From Herbaspirillum sp. SJZ106 (lineage in GTDB: Bacteria > Pseudomonadota > Gammaproteobacteria > Burkholderiales > Burkholderiaceae_D): a stretch of 64,000 nt of DNA. Below the pieces are notes generated by a model. The model ran no database searches and had not been told where the DNA came from. It worked only from the letters and a program-made list of their open reading frames with translations. The stretch spans positions 1,054,001-1,118,000 of the forward strand of contig NZ_VFNI01000001.1 in the NCBI RefSeq assembly GCF_006715495.1, read 5' to 3'. Below are positions 19,117-29,520 of the stretch, in pieces; position 1 is the stretch's first letter; every line of letters begins with the position of its first letter. The position numbers were made by a program, and so were the translations under genes.

Positions 19117-20223
19117 TCAGATCACGCCGCGGCGCATCTGGTCGAGTTCGATCGATTCGAACAAGGCCTTGAAGTTGCCTTCGCCGAAACCGTCGTTACC
19201 CTTGCGCTGGATGATTTCATAGAACACCGGGCCGATCACGTTCTGGGTAAATATCTGCAACAGCAGGCCCTGGCCGGCGGTGGGGGCGCCGTCGATCAGG
19301 ATCTTCAGTTCGCGCAGCGCATCCAGGTCTTCGCCGTGGCCGGGGATGCGGCGCTCGACCAGGTCGTAATAGGTATCGATGGTGTCCTGCAGCGGCACGC
19401 CGCGGCCGCGCAGCTTGCGCACGGTCTGGTAGATGTCGTCGGTGCCCAGCGCGATGTGCTGGATGCCTTCGCCGTTGTACTGCTTGATGAATTCCTCGAT
19501 CTGCGACTTGTCGTCGGCGCTCTCGTTGATGGGAATGCGGATCTTGCCGCAGGGGCTGGTCATGGCGCGCGACTTCAGGCCGGTCATCTTGCCTTCGATA
19601 TCGAAGTACTTGATCTCGCGGAAATTGAACAGGCGGGTGTAGAACGACGACCAGGTGTCCATGGCGCCGCGCATCACGTTATGGGTGAGGTGGTCGATAT
19701 AGGTCAGGCCCACGCCCTTGGGATTGCGGTCGACGCCGGGCAGGAACTGGAAGTCGATGTCATAGATCGAGCCGCTATTGCCGTTATCGCCATAGCGGTC
19801 CACCAGGTACAGCAGCGAGCCGCCGATGCCGCGGATGGCCGGGATGTTCAGTTCCATCGGCCCCAGCTTGGCCTCCACGCCTTCGGCGCCCAGCTCCAGT
19901 GCGCGCTTGTAGACGAAGGCCGCATCCTTGACGCGAAACGCCATGGCGTTGACCGAGGCGCCATGCACCTGCGCGAAAGCGGCGGCGTTGCTGTCGGGTT
20001 CGCCGTTGAGGATGAAGTTGATCTGGCCCTGGCGATACAGGGTGACGTTCTTGGAGCGGTGGCGCGCCACGGCAACGAAGCCCATCAGTTCCAGCACGGA
20101 AGAGATGGCGCTGGTGTCGGCAGCGGCGTATTCGACGAACTCGAAACCGTCGGTGCCCATGGGATTGTCGAACAGGTCCTGCGGCTTGGCGGCGGGGATG
20201 AGATTGCTGTCTGCGTGGCCCAT
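19117..20223 (-). CDS. hppD: 4-hydroxyphenylpyruvate dioxygenase
   Basis: The 368-residue protein has two vicinal-oxygen-chelate halves and the three iron ligands in recognisable motifs: His178 in YIDHLTHNV, His256 in GIQHIALGT and Glu336 in [12 protein letters not shown]. It converts 4-hydroxyphenylpyruvate to homogentisate in tyrosine catabolism. The ATG at 20223 has an AAGGAG site at the right distance; a much longer open frame upstream is not coding. An Lrp-type regulator is divergent, 246 bp away, and probably controls it. No homogentisate dioxygenase is in the window. Confidence 0.96.
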   Translation of the reverse strand: MGHADSNLIPAAKPQDLFDNPMGTDGFEFVEYAAADTSAISSVLELMGFVAVARHRSKNVTLYRQGQINFILNGEPDSNAAAFAQVHGASVNAMAFRVKDAAFVYKRALELGAEGVEAKLGPMELNIPAIRGIGGSLLYLVDRYGDNGNSGSIYDIDFQFLPGVDRNPKGVGLTYIDHLTHNVMRGAMDTWSSFYTRLFNFREIKYFDIEGKMTGLKSRAMTSPCGKIRIPINESADDKSQIEEFIKQYNGEGIQHIALGTDDIYQTVRKLRGRGVPLQDTIDTYYDLVERRIPGHGEDLDALRELKILIDGAPTAGQGLLLQIFTQNVIGPVFYEIIQRKGNDGFGEGNFKALFESIELDQMRRGVI

Positions 20224-20469
20224 GAGTTGTCTCCTTGTGGTGGGGAATCGGGTAGCCGCTTCCCGGATCGCGGGGCGCCATGATTGCCGTTTTGGCATGG
20301 ATAGGCGGTGGCGGCAGGCCGATTCCCTGTGTTTTAAAGGGAGAGCTGCGATATTGCCAGCCCATGGGGGGAGTTTATTGTGCCGTTGATGCAATATGTG
20401 ATTGTTTTTTGCGCAATAACACCGATAATACGCACAAATAATTCTTAAATTCAGAGATTGGAGAGATAA

Positions 20470-20988
20470 ATGAGCATCATCAATGTCGACCGCTATGACC
20501 TCGCCTTGCTGACCGAGCTGCAACGCGACGGACACATCACCAACAGCGCCCTGGGGCAGAAGGTGCACCTGTCCACATCGCAGATCAGCCGCCGCGTGCA
20601 GCGGCTGGAAGAGGCCCACGTGATCGAGCGCTACACCGCCGTGCTCGATGCCGCCGTGGTCGGCCTGGGGGTGACCGCCTTTACCACCGTCACATTGGAC
20701 CGCCAGGGCGAAACCCGCGGCGAACTGTTCGAAAAGTCGGTGGAAGGCATGCCGGAAGTGACCGAATGTTTTTCCATCACTGGCGAAGCCGATTATATCC
20801 TGCGCATCGTGGCGCCCGACCTGGCGAGCTTTTCCGAATTCATGATGACCCAGTTGCTGCGCTTGCCGGGGGTGACCAACGTGAAGTCCAACATCACCCT
20901 GAAGAAGGTCAAGCAATCGCACGAACTGCCGCTGGAACATGTGATGCAGCCGGTGAAGTCGCGCCAGCGCATCCGGTTTTCGCAGTAA
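20470..20988 (+). CDS. Lrp/AsnC family regulator divergent from hppD
   Basis: The 172-residue protein has an N-terminal winged helix (residues about 8-60, with [22 protein letters not shown]) and a C-terminal RAM ligand domain (about 70-150). A GGAGAG ribosome site precedes the ATG. Lrp-type proteins bound to aromatic amino acids or their products control tyrosine degradation genes in related bacteria, so this one is likely the hppD regulator. The AT-rich intergenic region holds an ATTG/CAAT-type inverted site near 20400-20420. Confidence 0.87.
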   Translation: MSIINVDRYDLALLTELQRDGHITNSALGQKVHLSTSQISRRVQRLEEAHVIERYTAVLDAAVVGLGVTAFTTVTLDRQGETRGELFEKSVEGMPEVTECFSITGEADYILRIVAPDLASFSEFMMTQLLRLPGVTNVKSNITLKKVKQSHELPLEHVMQPVKSRQRIRFSQ

Positions 20989-21098
20989 GCTTTATTGTCG
21001 CTTCCCCGGCGCGAATTTGAAAGCAAGCGCCGGAGTGCGGCATGCTCCGGCGATCCATAGACTGCATGCATCACCAGTCGCGATCAAAGGAGCGCATC

Positions 21099-22223
21099 AT
21101 GCATACCATGGCTACCCGACATTCCCGCCGCAACGCCCCAGCCGTCCCGCCAATGCCGGCGGCGGCGCCTGCCTGCGCCGATGATGAGCTGCGCTGGCAA
21201 GCCGTGCAGCGCCGCGACAAGGCGGCCGACGGCCAATTCTATTATTCGGTGCGCAGCACCGGCGTCTATTGCAAGCCCTCGTGCGCGGCGCGTTTGGCCT
21301 TGCGCAAGAATGTGGCTTTCCATGACAGTTGCGCGGCCGCCGAGGCGGCGGGGTTTCGCGCCTGCAAGCGCTGCAAGCCGAACCAGCCTAGATTGGAAGA
21401 ACGCCAGGCGCAGGCGGTGGCGCAAGCCTGCCGCCTGATCGAGCAGGCCGAGGCGCCGCTTGCGCTGGAAACGCTGGCCGACGCGGTGGGCCTGAGCCGC
21501 TACCACTTCCATCGCCTGTTCAAGGCGCACACCGGCGTCACGCCCCGTGCCTACGCCGACGGCCAGCGCGCCGAGCGCATGCGCAGCCGCCTGCCGGGCA
21601 GCGCCAGCGTGACCGAAGCGATGTACGACGCCGGCTTCAATTCCAGCGGCCGTTTCTACGAACAGAGCGGCGAGCGGCTGGGCATGAAACCCAGCGCCTA
21701 TCGCCAGGGCGGCAGCGGCGAACGCATTTGTTTCGCGGTGGCGCAATGCTGGCTGGGCGCGTTGCTGGTGGCGGCTACCGCCAAGGGCATTTGTGCCGTC
21801 GCGCTGGGCGACGATCCGGAGGTGCTGGTGCAGGAACTGCAAGATCGTTTCCCCAAGGCCGAACTGGTGGGCGGCGATGCCCAATTCGAGCGGATGCTGG
21901 CGCAGGTGCTGGGTTTCATCGAGGCGCCCGAGCGCGGGCTGGATTTGCCGCTGGATGTGCGCGGCACGGCGTTCCAGCAGCGCGTGTGGCAAGCGCTGCG
22001 CAGCATCCCGCCCGGCGTTACCCTGAGTTATTCGGCGCTGGCCGAGCGCATCGGCAGCCCGGCCGCGGTGCGCGCCGTGGCCAGCGCCTGCGCCAATAAC
22101 GAGATCGCCTTGCTGATTCCTTGCCACCGCATCGTGCGGCTGGACGGCTCGCTCTCCGGTTACCGCTGGGGCGTGGAGCGCAAGCAGGCGCTGCTGGAGA
22201 AGGAGCGCGTCGCCAAGCCGTGA
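21099..22223 (+). CDS. ada: bifunctional Ada: methyl-phosphotriester sensor, AraC-type activator and O6-methylguanine methyltransferase
   Basis: The 374-residue protein has the zinc cluster Cys58, Cys62, Cys89 and Cys92 with exactly the E. coli Ada spacing, then an AraC-type DNA-binding domain (about 100-200), and a C-terminal methyltransferase with the acceptor Cys342 in IPCHR. It removes methyl groups from DNA and, once methylated, activates its own operon. The ATG at 21099 follows an AAAGGAG site; the frame opens earlier at 21042. alkB follows, but separated by a 237-bp element flanked by inverted repeats whose left arm includes the last base of the ada stop codon. Confidence 0.94.
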   Translation: MHTMATRHSRRNAPAVPPMPAAAPACADDELRWQAVQRRDKAADGQFYYSVRSTGVYCKPSCAARLALRKNVAFHDSCAAAEAAGFRACKRCKPNQPRLEERQAQAVAQACRLIEQAEAPLALETLADAVGLSRYHFHRLFKAHTGVTPRAYADGQRAERMRSRLPGSASVTEAMYDAGFNSSGRFYEQSGERLGMKPSAYRQGGSGERICFAVAQCWLGALLVAATAKGICAVALGDDPEVLVQELQDRFPKAELVGGDAQFERMLAQVLGFIEAPERGLDLPLDVRGTAFQQRVWQALRSIPPGVTLSYSALAERIGSPAAVRAVASACANNEIALLIPCHRIVRLDGSLSGYRWGVERKQALLEKERVAKP

Positions 22224-22459
22224 TCCTAGATCCGGCAGTTGACCGCTTGCTATCCCTGGAGAGCCGTATGAACACAAGCATTGTCCGTATCAATACCGTT
22301 CCTCTTGATGGAGAGAGCGCTATGCATTCGCCGGCACCGCGCTCGCCGCACCATGCGGCGTTGCTCCTCCTTGCGCACAGCGGTGCGCCGCGTCGTCGCG
22401 CCTTGCCTGGCACGCCGATCACGGCACCGGCGAACGCATTCAACTGCCGGATCTAGGAT
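22223..22459. repeat. 237-bp element with 20-bp perfect terminal inverted repeats between ada and alkB
   Basis: The left arm (22223-22242) and right arm (22440-22459) are exact reverse complements over 20 bp; each contains CTAG near its outer end. The left arm begins in the ada stop codon and the right arm ends in the alkB start codon, so the element fills the whole intergenic gap. No flanking target duplication is evident. It contains one small open frame (22268-22456) and could form a very strong stem in ada-alkB mRNA. It looks like a miniature inverted-repeat element, but no transposase is nearby. Confidence 0.75.
22268..22456 (+). CDS. small ORF inside the ada-alkB inverted-repeat element
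   Basis: This 62-codon frame begins MNTSIVRINTVPLDGES with a TGGAGAG site 5-6 bp upstream, and its TAG stop is provided by the right inverted repeat. The second half is rich in Ala, Leu, Arg and Pro and has a weakly hydrophobic patch (HHAALLLLAH). I do not recognise it. A good ribosome site argues for expression, but its composition is also compatible with chance, so the call is tentative. Confidence 0.3.
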   Translation: MNTSIVRINTVPLDGESAMHSPAPRSPHHAALLLLAHSGAPRRRALPGTPITAPANAFNCRI

Positions 22460-23108
22460 GACCTTCGACCTGTTCGCCGACCTGCCCGCCCAGCCTTCTC
22501 GCGAGCCGATCACGGAAGGGGCGGTACTGCTGCGCGCATTCGCGGCAGCGCAAGCGAGGGAACTGTTGCAAGCCATTGAGCTGGTCATCGCGCAGTCGCC
22601 ATTGCGCCACATGCAGACGCCGGGCGGCTTTCGCATGTCGGTGGCGATGAGCAATTGCGGCCAATACGGCTGGGTGACGGATCGCCGCGGCTACCGTTAC
22701 CAGCATGAGGATCCGCTCTCGGGACAAGCCTGGCCCGCGATGCCGCCGGCGTTTGCGCAACTGGCCGCGAGCGCGACGCAGGAAGCCGGCTTCGCCGACT
22801 TCGCACCGGACGCCTGCCTGGTCAATCGCTACGAACCCGGCGCGCGCATGTCGCTGCACCAGGACAAGAACGAACTCGATATGGCGCAGCCGATCGTCTC
22901 GCTGTCGCTCGGCTTGCCGGCCACCTTCCTGTTCGGCGGCATGGAGCGTTCCGAGCGGCCGCGCCGCATGCGGCTGGACAGCGGCGATGTGGTGGTGTGG
23001 GGCGGCCCGGCGCGGCTGCTGTTCCATGGCGTCGATCCGCTGGCCGAGGGCGAGCATCCGTTGACCGGACGCTGCCGCTACAACCTCACGTTCCGGCGCG
23101 CGCGCTGA
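22458..23108 (+). CDS. alkB: AlkB alpha-ketoglutarate-dependent DNA repair dioxygenase
   Basis: The 216-residue protein is the same length as E. coli AlkB. The iron ligands His134 and Asp136 (SLHQDKNE) and His190 (LFHGVDP) are present, as are the ketoglutarate-binding Arg205 and Arg213 in GRCRYNLTFR. It oxidatively removes 1-methyladenine and 3-methylcytosine from DNA or RNA. It should be in the Ada regulon. The ATG is fused to the right arm of the inverted repeat, leaving only an AGG directly against the start and no properly spaced ribosome site, so translation may depend on coupling or on the hairpin. Confidence 0.95.
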   Translation: MTFDLFADLPAQPSREPITEGAVLLRAFAAAQARELLQAIELVIAQSPLRHMQTPGGFRMSVAMSNCGQYGWVTDRRGYRYQHEDPLSGQAWPAMPPAFAQLAASATQEAGFADFAPDACLVNRYEPGARMSLHQDKNELDMAQPIVSLSLGLPATFLFGGMERSERPRRMRLDSGDVVVWGGPARLLFHGVDPLAEGEHPLTGRCRYNLTFRRAR

Positions 23109-23239
23109 GGCATCGGGCGCAAATGTCGACCTCAAAAGACAAGTCGCGCCGACAGGCATAAAATTGCGGTTTTCCTCCGATCCAAGGCCCAAGTCGCCGG
23201 CGACGGAGTCATCCATTCCATCTTGCAGGAAAATAAATA

Positions 23240-24505
23240 ATGACTATGGAGACAGCACTCGACAACGTGCCGGACAATCCGCCGGCCATGCCGCCCGCAT
23301 CGGCTCCGCAGCCGGCCGAGAAGACCGGGTTCCGGGTACTCGGCGCGATCAGTTTCTCGCACTTCCTCAACGACATGATCCAGTCGCTGCTGCTGGCGAT
23401 CTATCCGCTGTTGAAGGGCAATTTCCATCTCAGCTTCGCCCAGATCGGCCTGATCACGCTGACCTTCCAGGTCACCGCCTCGCTGCTGCAGCCGCTGGTC
23501 GGCCTGTACACCGACAAGCATCCGAAGCCGTATTCGCTGGCCATCGGCATGGGCTCCACGCTGTGCGGCCTGCTGCTGTTGTCGGTGGCGCCCAACTTCG
23601 GCGTGCTGCTGGTGGCGGCGGCGCTGGTGGGTACCGGCTCTTCGGTGTTCCATCCGGAAGCCTCGCGCGTGGCGCGCATGGCGTCCGGCGGACGGCATGG
23701 CCTGGCGCAGTCGCTGTTCCAGGTCGGCGGCAATGCCGGCAGCGCCATGGGGCCGTTGCTGGCGGCGTGGATCATCATTCCCGGCGGCCAGGCCAGCATC
23801 GCCTGGTTTTCGATCGCGGCGCTGGTGGCGATCGTCGTGCTGCGCCAGATCGGCCATTGGTATGCGCGCCAGCAAAGCGCCGCCAAGGGCAAGGCGAAGA
23901 AGAAGGGGCCGGCCTATGTGCCGCTGCCTAAAAACAAGGTCATGCAGGCGGTCGGCATCCTGTTGCTGCTGATCTTTTCCAAGTACTTCTACATGGCCAG
24001 CCTGTCGAGCTACTTCACCTTCTACCTGATCAGCAAATTCCAGCTGTCGGTGCAGGATGCGCAGATCCACCTGTTCGCCTTCCTGTTCGCGGTGGCGGTG
24101 GGCACCGTGGCCGGCGGCCCCATCGGCGACCGCATCGGCCGCAAGGCGGTGATCTGGACCTCGATCCTGGGCGTGGCGCCGTTTACCTTGATGCTGCCGT
24201 ATGCCAACCTGTTCTGGACCGGCGTGCTGTCGGTGATCATCGGCCTGATCCTGGCTTCGGCATTCTCGGCCATCCTGGTGTTCGCGCAAGAACTGATGCC
24301 GGGCAAGATCGGCACGGTCTCGGGGCTGTTCTTCGGCTTCGCGTTCGGCATGGGCGGCATCGGCGCGGCCTTGCTGGGCAAGCTGGCCGACCTGACCGAC
24401 ATCTACTTCGTCTACCAGGTATGCGCCTTCCTGCCGCTGATCGGCTTGCTGGCGGCGTTCCTGCCGAAGATGCAAAAGGTGGAGGCGGCGCCCGCCGCAG
24501 CCTGA
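23240..24505 (+). CDS. fsr: MFS exporter, fosmidomycin resistance (Fsr) type
   Basis: The 421-residue protein has a polar N-terminus, twelve predicted membrane spans and a basic central loop (about residues 215-230, rich in Lys). The opening SFSHFLNDMIQSLLLAIYPLLK and the SSVFHPEASRVARMASGGRHG segment are characteristic of Fsr-type major facilitator proteins. It would export fosmidomycin or similar compounds using the proton gradient; the natural substrate is unknown. An AGGAAAA site precedes the ATG, and a strong terminator follows. Confidence 0.88.
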   Translation: MTMETALDNVPDNPPAMPPASAPQPAEKTGFRVLGAISFSHFLNDMIQSLLLAIYPLLKGNFHLSFAQIGLITLTFQVTASLLQPLVGLYTDKHPKPYSLAIGMGSTLCGLLLLSVAPNFGVLLVAAALVGTGSSVFHPEASRVARMASGGRHGLAQSLFQVGGNAGSAMGPLLAAWIIIPGGQASIAWFSIAALVAIVVLRQIGHWYARQQSAAKGKAKKKGPAYVPLPKNKVMQAVGILLLLIFSKYFYMASLSSYFTFYLISKFQLSVQDAQIHLFAFLFAVAVGTVAGGPIGDRIGRKAVIWTSILGVAPFTLMLPYANLFWTGVLSVIIGLILASAFSAILVFAQELMPGKIGTVSGLFFGFAFGMGGIGAALLGKLADLTDIYFVYQVCAFLPLIGLLAAFLPKMQKVEAAPAAA

Positions 24506-24526
24506 CGTTTAAGCCTGTACGCACGG

Positions 24527-24579
24527 CACGGCCGGGTGCGGGGAAGCATGATGCTTCCTTGCCCCGGCCGTGTTGTTTT
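24527..24579 (+). terminator. terminator after fsr
   Basis: A long imperfect stem (CACGGCCGGG...CCCGGCCGTG with an inner GGAAGCAT/ATGCTTCC stem) is followed by TTGTTTT. It ends the fsr transcript. Confidence 0.8.
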
Positions 24580-24591
24580 GGGGCGGCGCGC

Positions 24592-24625
24592 AAGAAAAAA
24601 GGCCGGAGCGCATAGCACTCCGGCC
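24592..24625 (-). terminator. terminator after dadA
   Basis: GGCCGGAG/CTCCGGCC form a perfect 8-bp stem; the adjoining run of A on its left gives a T tract on the minus strand, about 50 bp beyond the dadA stop. It stands back to back with the fsr terminator. Confidence 0.88.
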
Positions 24626-24675
24626 AACCGTTCTGCGAGGGAAGCAGAAGAGATGAAACCTTGCCGCGGCGCGCC

Positions 24676-25977
24676 TCAGGCGCCGGCCAGGCGCGGCGTG
24701 TGGCGGTGGCTTGCGCCATCCATGTAGCGCGCCACCGAGAGATCCGCCGACGCGATGGCCGGGCGGCGGCCCGACATCAGGTCCGACAGCAGTTGGCCGG
24801 AGCCGCACGACATGGTCCAGCCGAGCGTGCCATGGCCGGTGTTGATGTACAGGTTCGATACCGGCGTGGCGCCGACGATCGGCGTGCCGTCCGGCGTCAT
24901 CGGGCGTAGGCCGGTCCAGAAGCTGGCCCGGGCGGTGTCGCCGGCGCCCGGGAACAGGTCGTTGACCACCAGTTCCAGCGTGGCGCGGCGCTTGGCGCGC
25001 AGGGTCTTGTCGTAGCCCACGATCTCCGCCATGCCGCCCACGCGGATGCGGTCGTCGAAACGGGTGACGGCGATCTTGTAGGTTTCGTCCAGGATGGTCG
25101 ACACCGGCGCGGCGGCGGCATCCACGATCGGCACCGTGATCGAGTAGCCCTTGAGCGGGTAGACCGGGATCTCGGGCAAGGCCGGCACGTCGCGCAGCAG
25201 TTGCGGCGAGTAGGAGCCGAGCGCCACCACATAGGTATCGGCCTGCACCAGTTCCTTGCCGCATACCACGCCGGCGATCTTGCCGCCGGCCATGGCCAGC
25301 GCGTCGATGGCAACGCCGTAGCGGAACTTCACCCCCAGTTCTTGCGCCATCGCCGCCAGGCGGGTGGTGAACAGCTGGCAGTCGCCGGTTTCGTCATTGG
25401 GCAGGCGCAGGCCGCCGGCCAGCTTGCCGCGCACCTTGGCCAGCGCCGGTTCGGCGCGCTCGAGCTGGTCGGAAGAGAGCAGTTCATACGGCACGCCGGC
25501 TTCTTCCAGCACGGCGATGTCCCTGGCGGCGCCGTCCAGTTGCTCCTGCGTGCGAAACAGTTGCAGCGTGCCTTGCTGGCGGCCTTCATAAGGGATGCCG
25601 GTAGCGGCGCGCAGGTCGCGGAAGCAGTCGCGGCTGTATTCGGCCAGGCGTACCATGCGTTCCTTGTTGACCGCGTAGCTGGCGGCATTGCAGTTGCGCA
25701 GCATCTGCCACATCCAGCGCAGTTGACGCAGCGTGCCGTCCGGACGGATGGCCAGCGGGGCGTGTTCCTGGAACATCCACTTGATGGCCTTGAGCGGAAT
25801 GCCGGGCGCGGCCCAGGGCGAGGCGTAGCCGGGGGAAATCTGGCCGGCGTTGCCGAACGAGGTTTCCAGCGCCGGGCCGTCCTGGCGCTCCAGCACGGTG
25901 ACTTCGTGGCCGGCGCGGGCCAGGTACCAGGCGCTGGTGACGCCGATGACACCGCTTCCGAGAATGACGACACGCAT
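24676..25977 (-). CDS. dadA: D-amino acid dehydrogenase
   Basis: The 433-residue flavoprotein begins with the FAD-binding [20 protein letters not shown] (Rossmann GxGxxG, residues about 3-22) and contains family segments such as [22 protein letters not shown]. It oxidises D-amino acids (D-alanine in the classic case) to keto acids and feeds electrons to the respiratory chain. It is divergent from an Lrp-type regulator 162 bp away. No alanine racemase dadX is next to it. Confidence 0.93.
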   Translation of the reverse strand: MRVVILGSGVIGVTSAWYLARAGHEVTVLERQDGPALETSFGNAGQISPGYASPWAAPGIPLKAIKWMFQEHAPLAIRPDGTLRQLRWMWQMLRNCNAASYAVNKERMVRLAEYSRDCFRDLRAATGIPYEGRQQGTLQLFRTQEQLDGAARDIAVLEEAGVPYELLSSDQLERAEPALAKVRGKLAGGLRLPNDETGDCQLFTTRLAAMAQELGVKFRYGVAIDALAMAGGKIAGVVCGKELVQADTYVVALGSYSPQLLRDVPALPEIPVYPLKGYSITVPIVDAAAAPVSTILDETYKIAVTRFDDRIRVGGMAEIVGYDKTLRAKRRATLELVVNDLFPGAGDTARASFWTGLRPMTPDGTPIVGATPVSNLYINTGHGTLGWTMSCGSGQLLSDLMSGRRPAIASADLSVARYMDGASHRHTPRLAGA

Positions 25978-26139
25978 GGCAACCCCCGCTGAATGTGTAT
26001 GTGCTGAAGAACAGCTTGTTGAGTAGAGTATTCCGCTATGATATTGATGAATATGTAGTGGTTGTTTCTATATTTATTTGTAAATTCGGGAATAAATAGT
26101 GAAAAATAACCATTAACGAGAAAGCCAGCGAGAAAGCCC

Positions 26140-26628
26140 ATGAGAACCCAGCAGCAATCGATCCGCACCCTCGACAAGCTTGACCACCGCATCCTCGCCG
26201 CGCTCCAGAAAGACGGCCGTATTTCCATGAAAGAGCTGGGCGAGCTGGTTGGCCTGTCGGTCACGCCCTGCATCGAGCGGGTGCGCCGCATGGAACGCGA
26301 CGGCGTGATCACCGGCTACTACGCGCGCGTCAATCCCGAGTCGCTGGGGGCGACCTTGCTGGTGTTTGTCGAAATCACGCTGAACCACAAGTCGGGCAAC
26401 ATGTTCGAGCAGTTCCGGCGCGAAGTGCTGCGCATTCCCGAGGTGCAGGAATGCCACCTGGTGTCGGGCGATTTCGATTACCTGATCAAGGCGCGCATCC
26501 GCGGCATGGCCGAATACCGCAAGCTGCTGGGCGATATCCTGCTGCAGCTGCCGGGCGCGGCGCAGTCAAAGAGCTATGTGGTGATGGAAGAAATCAAGGA
26601 AACCCTGGCGCTGCCGGTCGACGAGTGA
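26140..26628 (+). CDS. Lrp/AsnC family regulator of dadA (DadR-like)
   Basis: The 162-residue protein has the Lrp winged helix (LDHRILAALQKDGRISMKELGELVGLS, shared in type with E. coli Lrp) and a RAM effector domain. Length equals that of classic Lrp (164). Its divergence from dadA over an AT-rich 162-bp region strongly suggests that it controls dadA in response to alanine or another amino acid. It is more Lrp-like than the second Lrp-family protein at 20470. Confidence 0.9.
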   Translation: MRTQQQSIRTLDKLDHRILAALQKDGRISMKELGELVGLSVTPCIERVRRMERDGVITGYYARVNPESLGATLLVFVEITLNHKSGNMFEQFRREVLRIPEVQECHLVSGDFDYLIKARIRGMAEYRKLLGDILLQLPGAAQSKSYVVMEEIKETLALPVDE

Positions 26629-26813
26629 GCGCAAGAAAGGGAATGGCGAAATGGAGAAATGGCGTGGAAGAATACGCTCAATGGCAAGGACAGTTGATCC
26701 GCCAGGTTCGGCCGCACTGTACTCTGTCCCTGCTGTCGCGACTGTACATGCAGCCGCGCGGGCGCCTGTCCTAGACTGATGAATCCTGGAATCAATCCGT
26801 TCGCACCGAGATC

Positions 26814-29138
<2,325 letters not shown>

Positions 29139-29143
29139 TCGCC

Positions 29144-29380
29144 ATGGACGCCGAAGAGGCCTTGCCGCCGGAAGTGCTGGCCATCCTCGGCGAGCTGCAA
29201 GCCGACCATGAGCGCAGCGGCGGCGCGCCGTTGTCGCTGGCGCGGCTGTCCAAGCGCACGCAGCTGCGCATGAGCACGCTGCGGCGTTTTCTCTCGGCCC
29301 TGGAAGAGGCGGGCGTGGTCAAGGTGGAGTTGAATGAGGACGGCACCGGCAGCGTGCAATTGTTGCTGCCCGGCGCCTGA
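29144..29380 (+). CDS. small winged-helix protein downstream of the YdeP-type gene
   Basis: This 78-residue protein reads as one MarR/ArsR-like winged helix: LPPEVLAILGELQADH, then a recognition region LSKRTQLRMSTLRRFLSALEE, then the wing VVKVELNEDGTGSVQLLL. The ATG at 29144 is 5 bp after the oxidoreductase stop, so they are one operon. It has no effector domain. It may regulate the operon or act as a maturation partner; the function is not known. Confidence 0.72.
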   Translation: MDAEEALPPEVLAILGELQADHERSGGAPLSLARLSKRTQLRMSTLRRFLSALEEAGVVKVELNEDGTGSVQLLLPGA

Positions 29381-29392
29381 TTGTCGGCGCGT

Positions 29393-29496
29393 CTTCGATA
29401 CGGCGCGATGCGCCTACTCAGCCCGAACGGTCGATATCGTACTGAAGATAAGAATAGCCGTTCGGACTGAGTAGGCGCGTCAGCGCCGTATCGAAG
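29393..29496. repeat. dispersed palindromic repeat, copy 1
   Basis: A 104-bp near-perfect palindrome with outer arms CTTCGATACGGCGC and its exact complement, and inner arms CGCCTACTCAG.CCGAACGG and its complement. It sits between convergent genes (winged helix and MocR-type regulator). A related copy lies at 60591-60680, also between convergent genes. It probably acts as a bidirectional terminator or REP-like element. Confidence 0.85.
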
Positions 29497-29520
29497 GCGC
29501 TCCATATTTCTCAGGCTTTC

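Noticed and set aside
22121-22456. 111-codon frame running from inside ada into the inverted-repeat element.
   Set aside because: The first half is an out-of-frame reading of ada; only the part from the ATG at 22268 has a ribosome site.
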